Numbered from the stretch's first letter, positions 1-7,285 are shown. The stretch: 15,445 nucleotides of DNA from JBQTIU01 sp052387815 (GCA_052387815.1 JBQTIU010000001.1:1-15445), one strand, 5' to 3'. Program-made: numbers and translations. The notes: generated from the sequence alone by a model not told the origin.

Positions 1-91
1 CCCGGGGCGGAGCGCACGACTCGGGCGCGGGCGATCTCAGCTCGGCGTGGCGCGGCCGCGGCACCTCGCGCAGCCCCGAGCGCGGTCACCA
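1..91 (-). CDS. Possible 5' end of a gene leaving the left edge (hypothetical)
   Basis: On the minus strand an ATG at 91-89 opens a frame without stops to the window edge, about 30 codons rich in Ala and Arg. A GGAAG stretch lies 8 bases upstream of the ATG, which is acceptable as a ribosome binding site. The peptide resembles no family I recognise, and stop-free frames of this length arise easily at this GC content. It would be divergent from the TAXI gene. It could equally be non-coding. Confidence 0.2.
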
Positions 92-97
92 TAACAT

Positions 98-431
98 CGG
101 CTTCCGGTGCGCAAGATCGCTCGGCCCGGCGTGAGGCGAGGCAGGATGTGGATTCCGGGGCGCCGCGACACCTCACCGTTGGCGGCGCTTGAACGAGGCG
201 GGCGCGCCGGCCGGGTGCGTGTTCTCGGTGCCGGAGATCCTGGCCCGCCCGCCCACCGCCGCGGCTCGGCGCGCGCACCGGCGCGATCCGATCGCCGCCG
301 CCGCGGCGGCCGGCGAGGGCCGCGGCCTCGAACCGATTCGATTGCGATCGTCCTTCCGCCGGCGGCCTTTAAGGGCTAGAAACAATCGCCCGGCGGGGCA
401 TGAGGCCGCCGGCGCGAGGCGTGGCAGAGGC
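98..431. other. Upstream region without a supported gene
   Basis: This GC-rich stretch precedes the TAXI gene. Frames are open on both strands, but their translations are low-complexity Arg/Ala/Pro/Gly sequences with no recognisable domain. The frame of the TAXI gene is open back to 189. The residues before 432 do not look like protein and would put the signal peptide in the interior, so I treat this as untranslated. I see no clear promoter. Confidence 0.5.
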
Positions 432-1445
432 ATGGCGGGTGTTTCCAGGCGGACCGTGATGGCGGGCGGGGGTGCGTTCCTCGCCTCGGTGGCCAGCGGT
501 CTGCCGGGGGCCCAGGAAGGCCGGTTCTTCCGCATCGCCAGCGGCCCCACCGAATCGAGCTCGTTCGCGATCGGCACCTTGATCGGCAATGTCGTGAGCT
601 CGCCGCCGGGGGCGCGCGAGTGCGAGCGCGGCGGGAGCTGCGGCGTGCCTGGCCTGATCGCGGTGACCCAATCCACGGCCGGCTCGCTCGCCAATGTCGA
701 GGCGGTCGCCGCCGGGCGCTTCGAATCCGGGCTGTGCCAGGCCGATATCGCCTATGGGGCCTACAATGGCACCGGGCTGTTCCAGCGCCGGGGAGCGGTC
801 ACGAACCTGCGCGCCATCGCCAACCTCTATCCCGAGATCGTCCATGTCGTGTTACCCAAGGACAGCGGCGTACGGGCCTTCCGCCAGTTGCGCGGCAAGA
901 CCGTGTCGCTGGGCGAACGCGAGTCGGGGACGCTGGCCACGGCGCGCGCCATCCTGCACACCCTGGGCGTACCCGAGCGCGACCTCAAGCCCCAGTTCCT
1001 CAAGCCCGGCGAGGCCGCCGACGCGCTCAGCGACCGGCGGATAGACGCCTTCTTTGAAATGGCGGGGGCGCCCTCGCCGACCATCCAGGAGCTGGCGGCA
1101 GCGACCGAGATCGAGCTCCTGGAAATCGCCGGACAGACCGCCCACCGGCTGCGCGGCGCCCACCCCTTCTTGAGCCAAGCCGCGATCCCGACCGAGCTTT
1201 ACCGCGGCGTCCCCGAAACGCCGTCGTTGTCGGTCGGCACATTATGGATGGTCGGCGCGGAGGTCGACGAGAAGATCGTCCATGGGCTGACTCGCGCGCT
1301 CTGGCACCCCAACAACCGCCGCAAGCTCGATGCCGGCCACGCCTTCGGCCGGATGATACAGCGCGAGAGGGCGCTCGACGGCGTCGCCTTCCAGGTCCAC
1401 CCCGGCGCCGCGCTCTATTATTTCGAAGTGGGGATGATCCAGTAG
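432..1445 (+). CDS. TAXI family TRAP transporter solute-binding protein
   Basis: This is a 337-residue periplasmic substrate-binding protein of the TAXI (TRAP-associated extracytoplasmic immunogenic) type. In that family it would capture small organic acids for a TRAP secondary transporter. The start at 432 gives a short basic N-terminus, SRRTVM at residues 5-10, then a hydrophobic stretch to about residue 25. This is a signal peptide with a Tat-like twin arginine. Family features follow: FRIASGPTESSSFAIGTLIG at 33-52, GVPGLIAVTQST at 71-82, SLANVEAV at 85-92 and LRGKTVSLGERESGT at 153-167. Two cysteines (64 and 70) flank an ECERGGSC segment. No TRAP membrane subunit (DctM or a fused 4TM-12TM protein) lies nearby, so the partner must be encoded elsewhere or the protein has another role. 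The TAG stop falls inside a palindromic repeat. The ligand cannot be inferred. Confidence 0.88.
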   Translation: MAGVSRRTVMAGGGAFLASVASGLPGAQEGRFFRIASGPTESSSFAIGTLIGNVVSSPPGARECERGGSCGVPGLIAVTQSTAGSLANVEAVAAGRFESGLCQADIAYGAYNGTGLFQRRGAVTNLRAIANLYPEIVHVVLPKDSGVRAFRQLRGKTVSLGERESGTLATARAILHTLGVPERDLKPQFLKPGEAADALSDRRIDAFFEMAGAPSPTIQELAAATEIELLEIAGQTAHRLRGAHPFLSQAAIPTELYRGVPETPSLSVGTLWMVGAEVDEKIVHGLTRALWHPNNRRKLDAGHAFGRMIQRERALDGVAFQVHPGAALYYFEVGMIQ

Positions 1446-1470
1446 GGGCGGGTTTGAAACCCGCCACTAC
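1442..1470. repeat. Palindromic GTAGGGG repeat, copy 1, possible terminator
   Basis: The sequence is a near-perfect inverted repeat. GTAGGGGCGGGTTT pairs with AAACCCGCCACTAC around a one-base centre, with one mismatch in 14 pairs. Bases 1443-1445 are the stop codon of the TAXI gene. A related, longer copy lies at 13064-13117, which marks it as a dispersed element and not a gene-specific hairpin. It lies between the convergent ends of the TAXI gene and the GST-like gene, so its RNA hairpin could end transcription from both sides. No T-tract follows, so terminator activity is only an inference. Confidence 0.75.
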
Positions 1471-1493
1471 AGGCGCCGACGGCCGGCGCCCGT

Positions 1494-2156
1494 TCAGTTG
1501 GCGGCGGTTTCATATTTCTCGATCGCCCATGGCTCGGCCGTGGCGCCGGCGCGCCATTCCTCGATCAAGGGGTGCGTCCAGATCGCCTCGACATAGGCGC
1601 TGGCATCGGCGGGCAGCTCCGGTTCCCAGGTGACGAAGCGTGTCGCCACCGGCGCGTACATGCAGTCGGCGAGCGTGAAGCGGCCGAACAGGTAGGGACC
1701 GGCGCGGCCGTAGGCCCGGCGCGCGGTCCGCCAGATCTCGACCACCCGGGCAATGTCGGCGAGCGCCCCCGACGTGCGGCCCTTGCCCGGGAATTTGCGC
1801 CGCACATTCATCCACATGTTCTTGCGCAACTCGGCGAAGCCCGCGTGCATCTCGGCACTGATCGCCCGCGCATGGGCGCGCGCGGCCGCCTCGGCGGGCC
1901 ACAGGCCGGCCTGCGGGCGGAGCTCCGCCAGGTACTCGGCGATCGCCGTCGTCTCCCACAACACGATCTCGCCGTGGCGCAACACCGGCACACGTCCGCT
2001 CGGCGAGAGCTTGGCGAGCGCCGCCGCGGTCTCGGGGCGAGAGAGCGGGATCATGACTTCCTCGAAGGCGATGCCGACCAGCTTGCAGGCCAGCCAGCCG
2101 CGCAGCGACCACGAGGAATAGGCCTTGTTGCCGATGTAAAGCGTGAATTCCGCCAT
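1494..2156 (-). CDS. Glutathione S-transferase family protein
   Basis: This 220-residue cytosolic protein has the usual GST layout: an N-terminal thioredoxin-like domain (about 1-80) and an all-helical C-terminal domain (about 90-215). The N-terminus reads TLYIGNKAYSSWSLRGWL (5-22). The serine pair at 14-15 sits where GSTs of this serine-using type carry the catalytic residue. RVPVL at 55-59 holds the cis-proline, and WETTAIAEYL at 67-76 is the glutathione-binding segment. GRFTLADCMYAP at 158-169 is the C-terminal N-capping box. The frame opens upstream at 2204, but the ATG at 2156 places the first beta strand as in the family. It probably conjugates glutathione to electrophiles or handles peroxides; the substrate is unknown. 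It diverges from the aminopeptidase gene across about 105 bases. Confidence 0.9.
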   Translation of the reverse strand: MAEFTLYIGNKAYSSWSLRGWLACKLVGIAFEEVMIPLSRPETAAALAKLSPSGRVPVLRHGEIVLWETTAIAEYLAELRPQAGLWPAEAAARAHARAISAEMHAGFAELRKNMWMNVRRKFPGKGRTSGALADIARVVEIWRTARRAYGRAGPYLFGRFTLADCMYAPVATRFVTWEPELPADASAYVEAIWTHPLIEEWRAGATAEPWAIEKYETAAN

Positions 2157-2261
2157 CGCCGCGACCTTAGCGGCAAGCCAGAAAGGGCGGCAAGGTCTTT
2201 CCACCGCCGGCGTTTTTGGCCATGCTGGCGCCGGCTCTCAACTCCCCGGAGTGTCCGTGTC
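2157..2261. promoter_or_regulatory. Divergent intergenic region between the GST gene and the aminopeptidase gene
   Basis: These 105 bases separate two divergent starts and must carry promoters for both genes if neither is transcribed from further away. I could not pick out convincing -35/-10 boxes. The only clear element is GGAG at 2248-2251, spaced 10 bases from the TTG start of the aminopeptidase gene. Confidence 0.4.
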
Positions 2262-3659
2262 TTGACCCTGCCGTTCCGCAGCCGATCGCTGGCCACCACC
2301 CGCCCGTTGACGTTGCTCGCCAAGACCGAGCTTGCCGCCTGGCTCAAGGCCGCGCCGTCGGGGGCCCGCAACTGGGTGGCCGGCATCGGCTTCAAGGCGG
2401 CGCCGGGCGAGCTCTGCCTGCTGCCCGGGGGCGACGGCAACCCCGCCCGCGCGCTGGCCGGCATGGCCGGCGAGGCGGTCGAGGATGTGTGGCACGCGGC
2501 CGCTCTCGCCATGCGCTTGCCCGAGGGCTCGTGGCGGCTCGAGCCCGAGCCCGCCGAGCCGTCCGCCACGCGCACGGCGATCGGCTGGGGCCTCGGCGCC
2601 TACGCCTTCACCCGCTACCGGAAGGCGGAGCGCGCGCCCGCCGAACTCGTGTGGCCGGTCACGGCCCGGCGCGACCATGTCCGGCGCTCAACGCGGGCCG
2701 CGACGCTGGTCCGCGACCTCGTCAACACGCCGGCCGAGGACATGGGCCCGGCCGAGCTCGCCCAAGCGGCGCGGGGCCTGGCCTCGCGGCTCGGCATGGA
2801 GGCCACGGTCATCGCGGGCGAAAGCCTCCTCAAGCGCAACTATCCGCTGATCCACGCCGTCGGCCGGGCGAGCACGCGCCCCCCCCGCCTCATCGACTTG
2901 CGGTGGGGCAAGGGCTCTTTCCCGCGCCTCGCCATCGTCGGCAAGGGCGTGTGCTTCGATACCGGCGGGCTCGACCTCAAATCCGACGCCACCATGAAGC
3001 TCATGAAGAAGGACATGGGCGGCGGCGCGCATGCGCTGGGCCTCGCCCGCATGGTGGTCGAGGCGAAGCTCAAGGTGCGCCTGCGCGTACTCATCCCCGC
3101 GGTCGAGAACTCGGTGGCGGGCAACGCGATCCGCCCGCTCGACGTGATCCGTTCGCGCCAGGGCCTGAGCGTCGAGATCGGCAACACCGATGCCGAAGGC
3201 CGTCTCGTCCTCGCCGACGCGCTCGCCGAGGCCTCCTCCGAGACGCCCGCCCTCGTGGTCGACTTCGCGACGCTGACCGGCGCGGCGCGCACGGCGCTCG
3301 GGCCCGAGCTGGCGGCCTTGTTCTGCAACGACGACGCGCTCGCCGCCGACCTCGAGCGCCATGGCGTGCGCGAAGCCGATCCCGTCTGGCGCCTGCCGCT
3401 GTGGAAGCCTTATCGCCGGCGCCTCGACAGCAGGGTCGCCGATCTCAACAACATCGCCGACGGGCCGTTCGCCGGGGCGATCTTCGGCGCCCTGTTCCTT
3501 GCCGAATTCGTGGGCAAGGACATCCCCTGGGCGCATTTCGACATCATGGCCTGGAACCCTTACGCCCGGCCCGGCCGGCCCGAGGGCGCCGAGGCGCAAG
3601 GCTTGCGCGCGGCCTTCGCGGCGATCGCCGAGCGTTTCGGCGCCGCCGGAAAGACGTAA
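2262..3659 (+). CDS. Leucyl aminopeptidase family protein (M17), TTG start
   Basis: This 465-residue cytosolic metallopeptidase releases N-terminal amino acids from peptides using two metal ions. The catalytic domain shows VGKGVCFDTGG (227-236) and the family signature NTDAEGRLVLADAL (308-321). The metal ligands and catalytic residues known from bovine lens aminopeptidase have counterparts at identical spacing: Lys228, Asp233, Lys240, Asp251, Asp310, Glu312 and Arg314. Every key residue is therefore present. The frame is open from 1572, but the part before 2262 is antisense to the GST gene. The TTG at 2262 lies 10 bases after GGAG and is followed by a typical N-terminus, and no ATG or GTG fits better. 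It is of the shorter, PepB-like alphaproteobacterial type. A broken MarR gene follows at once. It could supply amino acids from peptides entering through the YejABEF-type importer further along, but this is only a suggestion. Confidence 0.93.
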   Translation: MTLPFRSRSLATTRPLTLLAKTELAAWLKAAPSGARNWVAGIGFKAAPGELCLLPGGDGNPARALAGMAGEAVEDVWHAAALAMRLPEGSWRLEPEPAEPSATRTAIGWGLGAYAFTRYRKAERAPAELVWPVTARRDHVRRSTRAATLVRDLVNTPAEDMGPAELAQAARGLASRLGMEATVIAGESLLKRNYPLIHAVGRASTRPPRLIDLRWGKGSFPRLAIVGKGVCFDTGGLDLKSDATMKLMKKDMGGGAHALGLARMVVEAKLKVRLRVLIPAVENSVAGNAIRPLDVIRSRQGLSVEIGNTDAEGRLVLADALAEASSETPALVVDFATLTGAARTALGPELAALFCNDDALAADLERHGVREADPVWRLPLWKPYRRRLDSRVADLNNIADGPFAGAIFGALFLAEFVGKDIPWAHFDIMAWNPYARPGRPEGAEAQGLRAAFAAIAERFGAAGKT

Positions 3660-4473
3660 GCGCGGCGGCTGTTCCCGGACCGCAAGAGGCCCGCCGCGCG
3701 CTCGAGGCATGGCGGCGCACGCTCGGCGCCGGCCGGCGCGGCGGGCCCGATCTCACGCCACGCCAGTCGGCCCTGCTCCTCGAGGTGTACCTCGCCCCTT
3801 GCCGCACACCGTCCGCTCGCTCGCCCGCCAGCTCGCCATCTCGAAGCCGGCGGTGACCAGGGCCGTGGCCTCGCTCGCCAAGCTCGGCCTGGTGCGCCGC
3901 CGGGTCGACCCGCGCAACCGCCGCAGCGTGCTGGTCGAGCGCACCGTCAAGGGCGCGGTGTCCCTGTCGGAGATGGGCGCGCGCATCGCCGCGGCGGCGG
4001 CACCACCGGAACCAGCACAGGCTGAACCGATCGGACGGGCCAAGGCGCGTCAAATCCGACCTGATCCGCCGGATGGGTAACCCCTCTTGCCGCGGACTTG
4101 CACCAGGCCAACGGCTCCCCGTCGTGTCGCAAGCCGCCACAACCTTGATTCGCCCCACTTGCCGGATCTTGGGTTTGCGCTTGATGCGAATCTCCATGTC
4201 GCGGTCAAGCCTCACCAGGAAACGAAACAGGCGTTCGACCGAAAAATCCGACAGGCGGCCGCGCAGCACAACCGAAATCTTCGCCTGATCGGTGCCCATG
4301 ATCTTCGCCGCCTCGATCTGGGTCGGATAACGCTGGTCGATGATCTCGCCATTCGTATGAGCGATCTTGGCCTTGAACGGAAGCTCATCGGCCTGCGGCA
4401 ACCCCAAATCGGCGAAGATGTTGCCGGAGCCGTTCATGACACGGCGATCGGCCACGCGGCGTTTCCTCGTCAT
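3544..4473 (-). CDS. XRE-type HTH protein (antitoxin-like, HTH_37 class) with lost stop codon
   Basis: The first 114 residues (4473 down to 4132) form a complete small DNA-binding protein. SGNIFADLGLPQADELPFKA lies near residues 14-33, and the helix-turn-helix is PTQIEAAKIMGTDQAKISVV (50-69), followed by LRGRLSDFSVERLFRFLVRL (70-89). The class ends in a basic tail such as IKVVAA, which is present here at 109-114. Relatives usually stop there, but this gene has TGC, one base from TGA, and the frame runs 195 more codons to TGA at 3546-3544. That extension is antisense to the MarR remnant and to the last 116 bases of the aminopeptidase gene, and looks like nonsense. The ATG at 4473 follows GGAAG closely. 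Such proteins often neutralise a RelE/HigB-like toxin encoded just upstream. None is visible; that position holds a transposase scrap. It is probably an orphan, perhaps decaying. Confidence 0.65.
   Translation of the reverse strand: MTRKRRVADRRVMNGSGNIFADLGLPQADELPFKAKIAHTNGEIIDQRYPTQIEAAKIMGTDQAKISVVLRGRLSDFSVERLFRFLVRLDRDMEIRIKRKPKIRQVGRIKVVAACDTTGSRWPGASPRQEGLPIRRIRSDLTRLGPSDRFSLCWFRWCRRRGDARAHLRQGHRALDGALDQHAAAVARVDPAAHQAELGERGHGPGHRRLRDGELAGERADGVRQGARYTSRSRADWRGVRSGPPRRPAPSVRRHASSARRASCGPGTAAALTSFRRRRNARRSPRRPRASLAPRRPRAGRAGRKGSRP
3656..4080 (+). pseudogene. MarR-type winged-helix regulator, frameshifted and without a start codon
   Basis: Two frames together give a MarR-like repressor. 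From 3656 one frame reads QEARRALEAWRRT, then DLTPRQSALLLEVYLAP. Near 3800 the reading passes to the next frame, PHTVRSLARQLAISKPAVTR, then ASLAKLGLVRRRVDPRNRRS and VLVERTVKG. The second part is the recognition helix and wing. One base appears to be missing in CTCGCCCCTTGCCG: an extra T would restore LAPLPHTVRSLA. No ATG, GTG or TTG precedes the first part in its frame. After the wing the frame runs on through low-complexity sequence to TAA at 4080. A shortened ORF from ATG 3709 would keep the wing helix but has a nonsense N-terminus. The gene lies directly after the aminopeptidase stop and was probably co-transcribed with it. A sequencing error could explain the shift, but not the missing start. 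Confidence 0.7.
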
Positions 4474-4552
4474 GGCTTCCGTACCTTCGTGCCGGTTGCA
4501 TCGTCGTACGTTGTCGATCACTACTTCCGGAACTTTCGCTCCGCCGAACCCG

Positions 4553-4705
4553 ACCATCTGCCACTTCGGCTTCCAGCGCCTGTTCAATGATCAGCCGCAG
4601 CGCCAGTCGCACCAGCTCCGACCGACCGTCCGCCACCTCGGCTCGCCCCTCCATCGACGCCCTCAACTCCTTGCATGTCCGCTCGAATGCAGGTATTCTC
4701 TCCAT
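4553..4705 (-). mobile_element. IS256-family (mutator) transposase remnant, N-terminal scrap
   Basis: From an ATG at 4705 the minus strand reads MERIPAFERTCKELRASMEG, then EVADGRSELVRLALRLIIEQ and ALEAEVADG. This matches the start of IS256-type transposases, whose N-termini carry a DELVRLA..I.EEALEAEV..LGRGYYER core. The similarity stops where LGRGYYER should begin. The rest of the frame is unrelated and runs into the HTH gene. About 50 of the usual roughly 400 residues remain, so it cannot transpose. I recognise the family from memory of its conserved pattern, not from a search. Confidence 0.6.
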
Positions 4706-4842
4706 CGGGTTGCACCTTCCTTGGCGACCCAAGCCTCGGCTCGGAGCTCGTTGACTCGCCAGTCAGGCGAGGGTGCACCCCAACCCCATTTCCAGAAATC
4801 CTAGGACTTCACCACCGAGGGGCGCACCGAGGAGGAGCCATC
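4706..4842. promoter_or_regulatory. Region upstream of wrbA with an inverted repeat and strong RBS
   Basis: A perfect inverted repeat CTCGCC-AGTCA-GGCGAG lies at 4755-4771. It could be an operator for wrbA or part of the end of the decayed insertion element. TTGACT at 4751-4756 resembles a -35 box, but no good -10 follows at the right distance. GGAGGAG at 4831-4837 is a strong ribosome binding site for the ATG at 4843. Confidence 0.4.
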
Positions 4843-5448
4843 ATGACCAAGATTTTGGTTCTCTACTATTCGATGTACGGCCATATCGAGACGATGGCCG
4901 AAGCGGTCGCGGAAGGCGCACGCAAAGTCGCGGGCGCCGAGGTGACGATCAAGCGTGTGCCGGAGCTGGTGCCCGAGGAGGCGGCGCGCAAGGCGGGCGC
5001 CAAGCTCGACCACAAGGCGCCGATCGCAAATCCGCACGAGCTCGCGGACTATGACGCAATCATCTTCGGCACGCCGACTCGGTTCGGCAACATGGCGGCG
5101 CAGATGCGCAACTTCCTCGACCAGACCGGTGGGTTGTGGGTCAAGGGCGCGCTGGTCGGCAAGCTCGGCAGCGTATTCACCTCGACGGGGACCCAGCACG
5201 GCGGCCAGGAGACGACCATCACCTCGTTCCACACCACGCTGCTGCATCAAGGCATGGTCATCGTCGGCGTGCCCTACACCTGCGCCGAACTGAGCAACAT
5301 GAACGAGATCACCGGCGGCTCGCCTTACGGCGCCAGCACGCTCGCCGGTGCCGACGGCAAGCGGCGGCCCTCAGCCAATGAATTAGCAGTTGCGCGCTTT
5401 CAGGGTGAGCACATAGCCAAGATCGCCGGCAAGCTCGCGGTACCGTAA
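4843..5448 (+). CDS. wrbA: NAD(P)H:quinone oxidoreductase WrbA
   Basis: This 201-residue flavodoxin-like enzyme uses FMN and NAD(P)H to reduce quinones by two electrons in the cytosol, protecting against semiquinone-driven oxidative stress. The FMN phosphate loop is YYSMYGHIETMA (8-19). GTPTRFGNMAAQMRNFLDQT (76-95) and TSTGTQHGGQETT (113-125) bind the isoalloxazine and form the tetramer interface. The C-terminal part includes EITGGSPYGASTLAGADG (155-172), as in characterised WrbA proteins. Length matches the family (about 200). The ATG at 4843 follows GGAGGAG at ideal spacing; the frame extends upstream to 4675, but only through non-family sequence. It appears to be a single-gene unit. It is flanked by the decayed patch on the left and the convergent yejF on the right. 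Confidence 0.96.
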   Translation: MTKILVLYYSMYGHIETMAEAVAEGARKVAGAEVTIKRVPELVPEEAARKAGAKLDHKAPIANPHELADYDAIIFGTPTRFGNMAAQMRNFLDQTGGLWVKGALVGKLGSVFTSTGTQHGGQETTITSFHTTLLHQGMVIVGVPYTCAELSNMNEITGGSPYGASTLAGADGKRRPSANELAVARFQGEHIAKIAGKLAVP

Positions 5449-5626
5449 GCGTCTGCATGGGGCAACGAGGGAGGTCTCCGGCGAAGGCGAAATGGAGCAA
5501 GGATCATGAGCTGGAGACCATTGAAAACCCCTCTTGATGCTCGTTCAGCCGCGTTGCGTCGGCTCGGCGTCGTGGCCGTGGCCGGCGAACAGGGCGGCGG
5601 GGCTGGGCATCGCTCGGGCATCCGCC
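5449..5626. other. Intergenic region between convergent wrbA and yejF
   Basis: These 178 bases lie between two convergent stops. A short plus-strand frame from ATG 5506 has an acceptable Shine-Dalgarno (GGAGCAAGG) but soon becomes Arg/Pro-rich sequence antisense to yejF. I do not call it a gene. I see no clear T-tailed terminator. Confidence 0.45.
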
Positions 5627-7273
5627 TCACTGCCGGACCGCGCCGACCTCGACCACGGCGAGATCGAAGGCGGCGGCCATCAGCGCCCGCGTGTAGGGCT
5701 CACGCGGGCGGCCGAAAACCTCCGCGGCGGGGCCGTGCTCGACCACGCGTCCGTCCCTGAGCACCATCACTTGGTCGGCGAGCGCCTTGACCACCCGCAG
5801 ATCGTGGCTGATGAACAGGTAGGCGAGACGGTGGCGCTCCTGGAGCTCGCGCAGGAGATCGACGATCTGCGCCTGCACCGACACATCCAAGGCCGAGGTC
5901 GGCTCGTCGAGGACCAGGAACTTGGGCTTGAGCACGAGGGCGCGGGCGATCGCCACGCGCTGGCGCTGGCCGCCCGAGAATTCGTGCGGATAGCGGTCCC
6001 GGATGCCGGGATCGAGCCGCACCTCTTCGAGCGCCGCGACGATCGCCCGCTCGCGCTCCTCGGGGTTGCCGATGCCGTGGATCTTGAGGCCCTCCTCGAT
6101 GATCTGGCCCATCGACAGGCGCGGGCTCAAGGAGCCGTAGGGGTCCTGGAAGACGATCTGCATCTGGCGCCGCATCGGCCTCAACGCGCGCCCGCGCAAA
6201 GCCTGGATCTCACGGCCGGCGAAGACGATCTTGCCTTGCGAGCTTTCGAGCCGCAGCAAGGCCAAGCCCAGCGTCGTCTTGCCCGACCCCGACTCGCCCA
6301 CGACGCCGAGCGTATGGCCCTCCTTGAGCTCGAGGTCGATGCCGTCCACCGCCTTGACGTAGCCCGAGACCCGCCGCATGACGCCGGCTTTGATCGGAAA
6401 CCAGACCTTGAGCGCACTTGCCGCGACCACGGCCCGCGCGCCGGTGGGCGGGGCGGCGGGCTTGCCCTTGGGCTGGGCGGCCAACAGGTGCTTCGTGTAG
6501 GCGTGCTGGGGCCCAGCGAAGACCGCAGCCACGGGCCCGGCCTCGACGATCCGGCCCGCTTGCATCACGCATACGCTGCTCGCCATCTTGCGGACGATGC
6601 CGAGGTCGTGGGTGATGAACAGGATCGCCATGCCGAACTTCGCCTGCAGGTCGTTGAGGAGGGCCAGCAACTGGGCCTGGATGGTGACATCGACCGCGGT
6701 CGTCGGCTCGTCGGCGATCAACAGGTCGGGCTCGTTGGCGAGCGCCATGGCGATCATCACGCGCTGGCGCTGGCCGCCCGAAAGCTGGTGCGGGTAAGCG
6801 TCGAGCCGGCTTGCCGCCTGCTCGCCCAAGCCCACCACGCCGAGCAGCTCGACGATCCGCGCCCGCGCCGCCGCCCCCGCCAGGCCCTTGTGGATGGTCA
6901 GCACCTCGCCGATCTGGCGCTCGATGGTGTGCAGCGGGTTGAGCGAGGTCATCGGCTCCTGGAAGATCATGGCGATGCGGTCGCCGCGCACGCGACGCAG
7001 CATGGCCTCGCTCGCGCCGACCAACTCCTCGCCCCAGAACCGGATCGAGCTTTGCGCCTTGTGCTTGGCGAGCGGATAGGGCAGGAGCTGGAGGATCGAG
7101 AGCGCGGTGACCGTTTTCCCCGACCCCGACTCGCCGACCAGCGCCAGAGTCTCGCCGCGAGCGACGTCGAAGGAGACGCGGTCGGCCGCGGTGAAGACCT
7201 TGCCCTCGCCGACCTCGAAGGTAACCGACAGGTCGCGGACGCGCAAGAGCGGGGTGGACGAGCTATCCGCCAT
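5627..7273 (-). CDS. yejF: Peptide ABC transporter, double ATP-binding protein YejF
   Basis: This 548-residue protein has two complete ABC ATPase domains in tandem and powers the peptide importer from the cytosolic face. Domain 1 has Walker A GESGSGKT (47-54), signature LSGGQRQR (164-171) and Walker B LLIADEP (184-190), with His222 of the switch in THD. Domain 2 has GESGSGKT (326-333), FSGGQRQR (432-439), Walker B FLVLDEP (452-458) and SHD with His490. Each half ends in the oligopeptide-type tail (HAYTKHLL, EPYTRALM). All catalytic residues are present. A fused double ATPase after two permeases is the YejABEF arrangement; Opp and Dpp systems use two separate ATPases. The ATG at 7273 follows the yejE stop by 12 bases, so it is the last gene of the operon. 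In E. coli this transporter takes up peptides and microcin C; the substrate here is unproven. Confidence 0.94.
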   Translation of the reverse strand: MADSSSTPLLRVRDLSVTFEVGEGKVFTAADRVSFDVARGETLALVGESGSGKTVTALSILQLLPYPLAKHKAQSSIRFWGEELVGASEAMLRRVRGDRIAMIFQEPMTSLNPLHTIERQIGEVLTIHKGLAGAAARARIVELLGVVGLGEQAASRLDAYPHQLSGGQRQRVMIAMALANEPDLLIADEPTTAVDVTIQAQLLALLNDLQAKFGMAILFITHDLGIVRKMASSVCVMQAGRIVEAGPVAAVFAGPQHAYTKHLLAAQPKGKPAAPPTGARAVVAASALKVWFPIKAGVMRRVSGYVKAVDGIDLELKEGHTLGVVGESGSGKTTLGLALLRLESSQGKIVFAGREIQALRGRALRPMRRQMQIVFQDPYGSLSPRLSMGQIIEEGLKIHGIGNPEERERAIVAALEEVRLDPGIRDRYPHEFSGGQRQRVAIARALVLKPKFLVLDEPTSALDVSVQAQIVDLLRELQERHRLAYLFISHDLRVVKALADQVMVLRDGRVVEHGPAAEVFGRPREPYTRALMAAAFDLAVVEVGAVRQ

Positions 7274-7285
7274 CGGCCGACCGGT

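Noticed and set aside
173..845. Minus-strand frames over the start of the TAXI gene
   Set aside because: They are antisense to a clear TAXI binding protein and show no domain features.
2216..3856. A 546-codon frame overlapping the aminopeptidase gene
   Set aside because: Most of it is an Arg-rich shadow of the aminopeptidase. Only its last part (after 3656) is meaningful, as the N-terminal half of the broken MarR gene.
5506..5760. A small ORF after wrbA with a fair Shine-Dalgarno
   Set aside because: After about 30 codons it becomes Arg/Pro-rich sequence antisense to yejF, and no family resemblance is visible.
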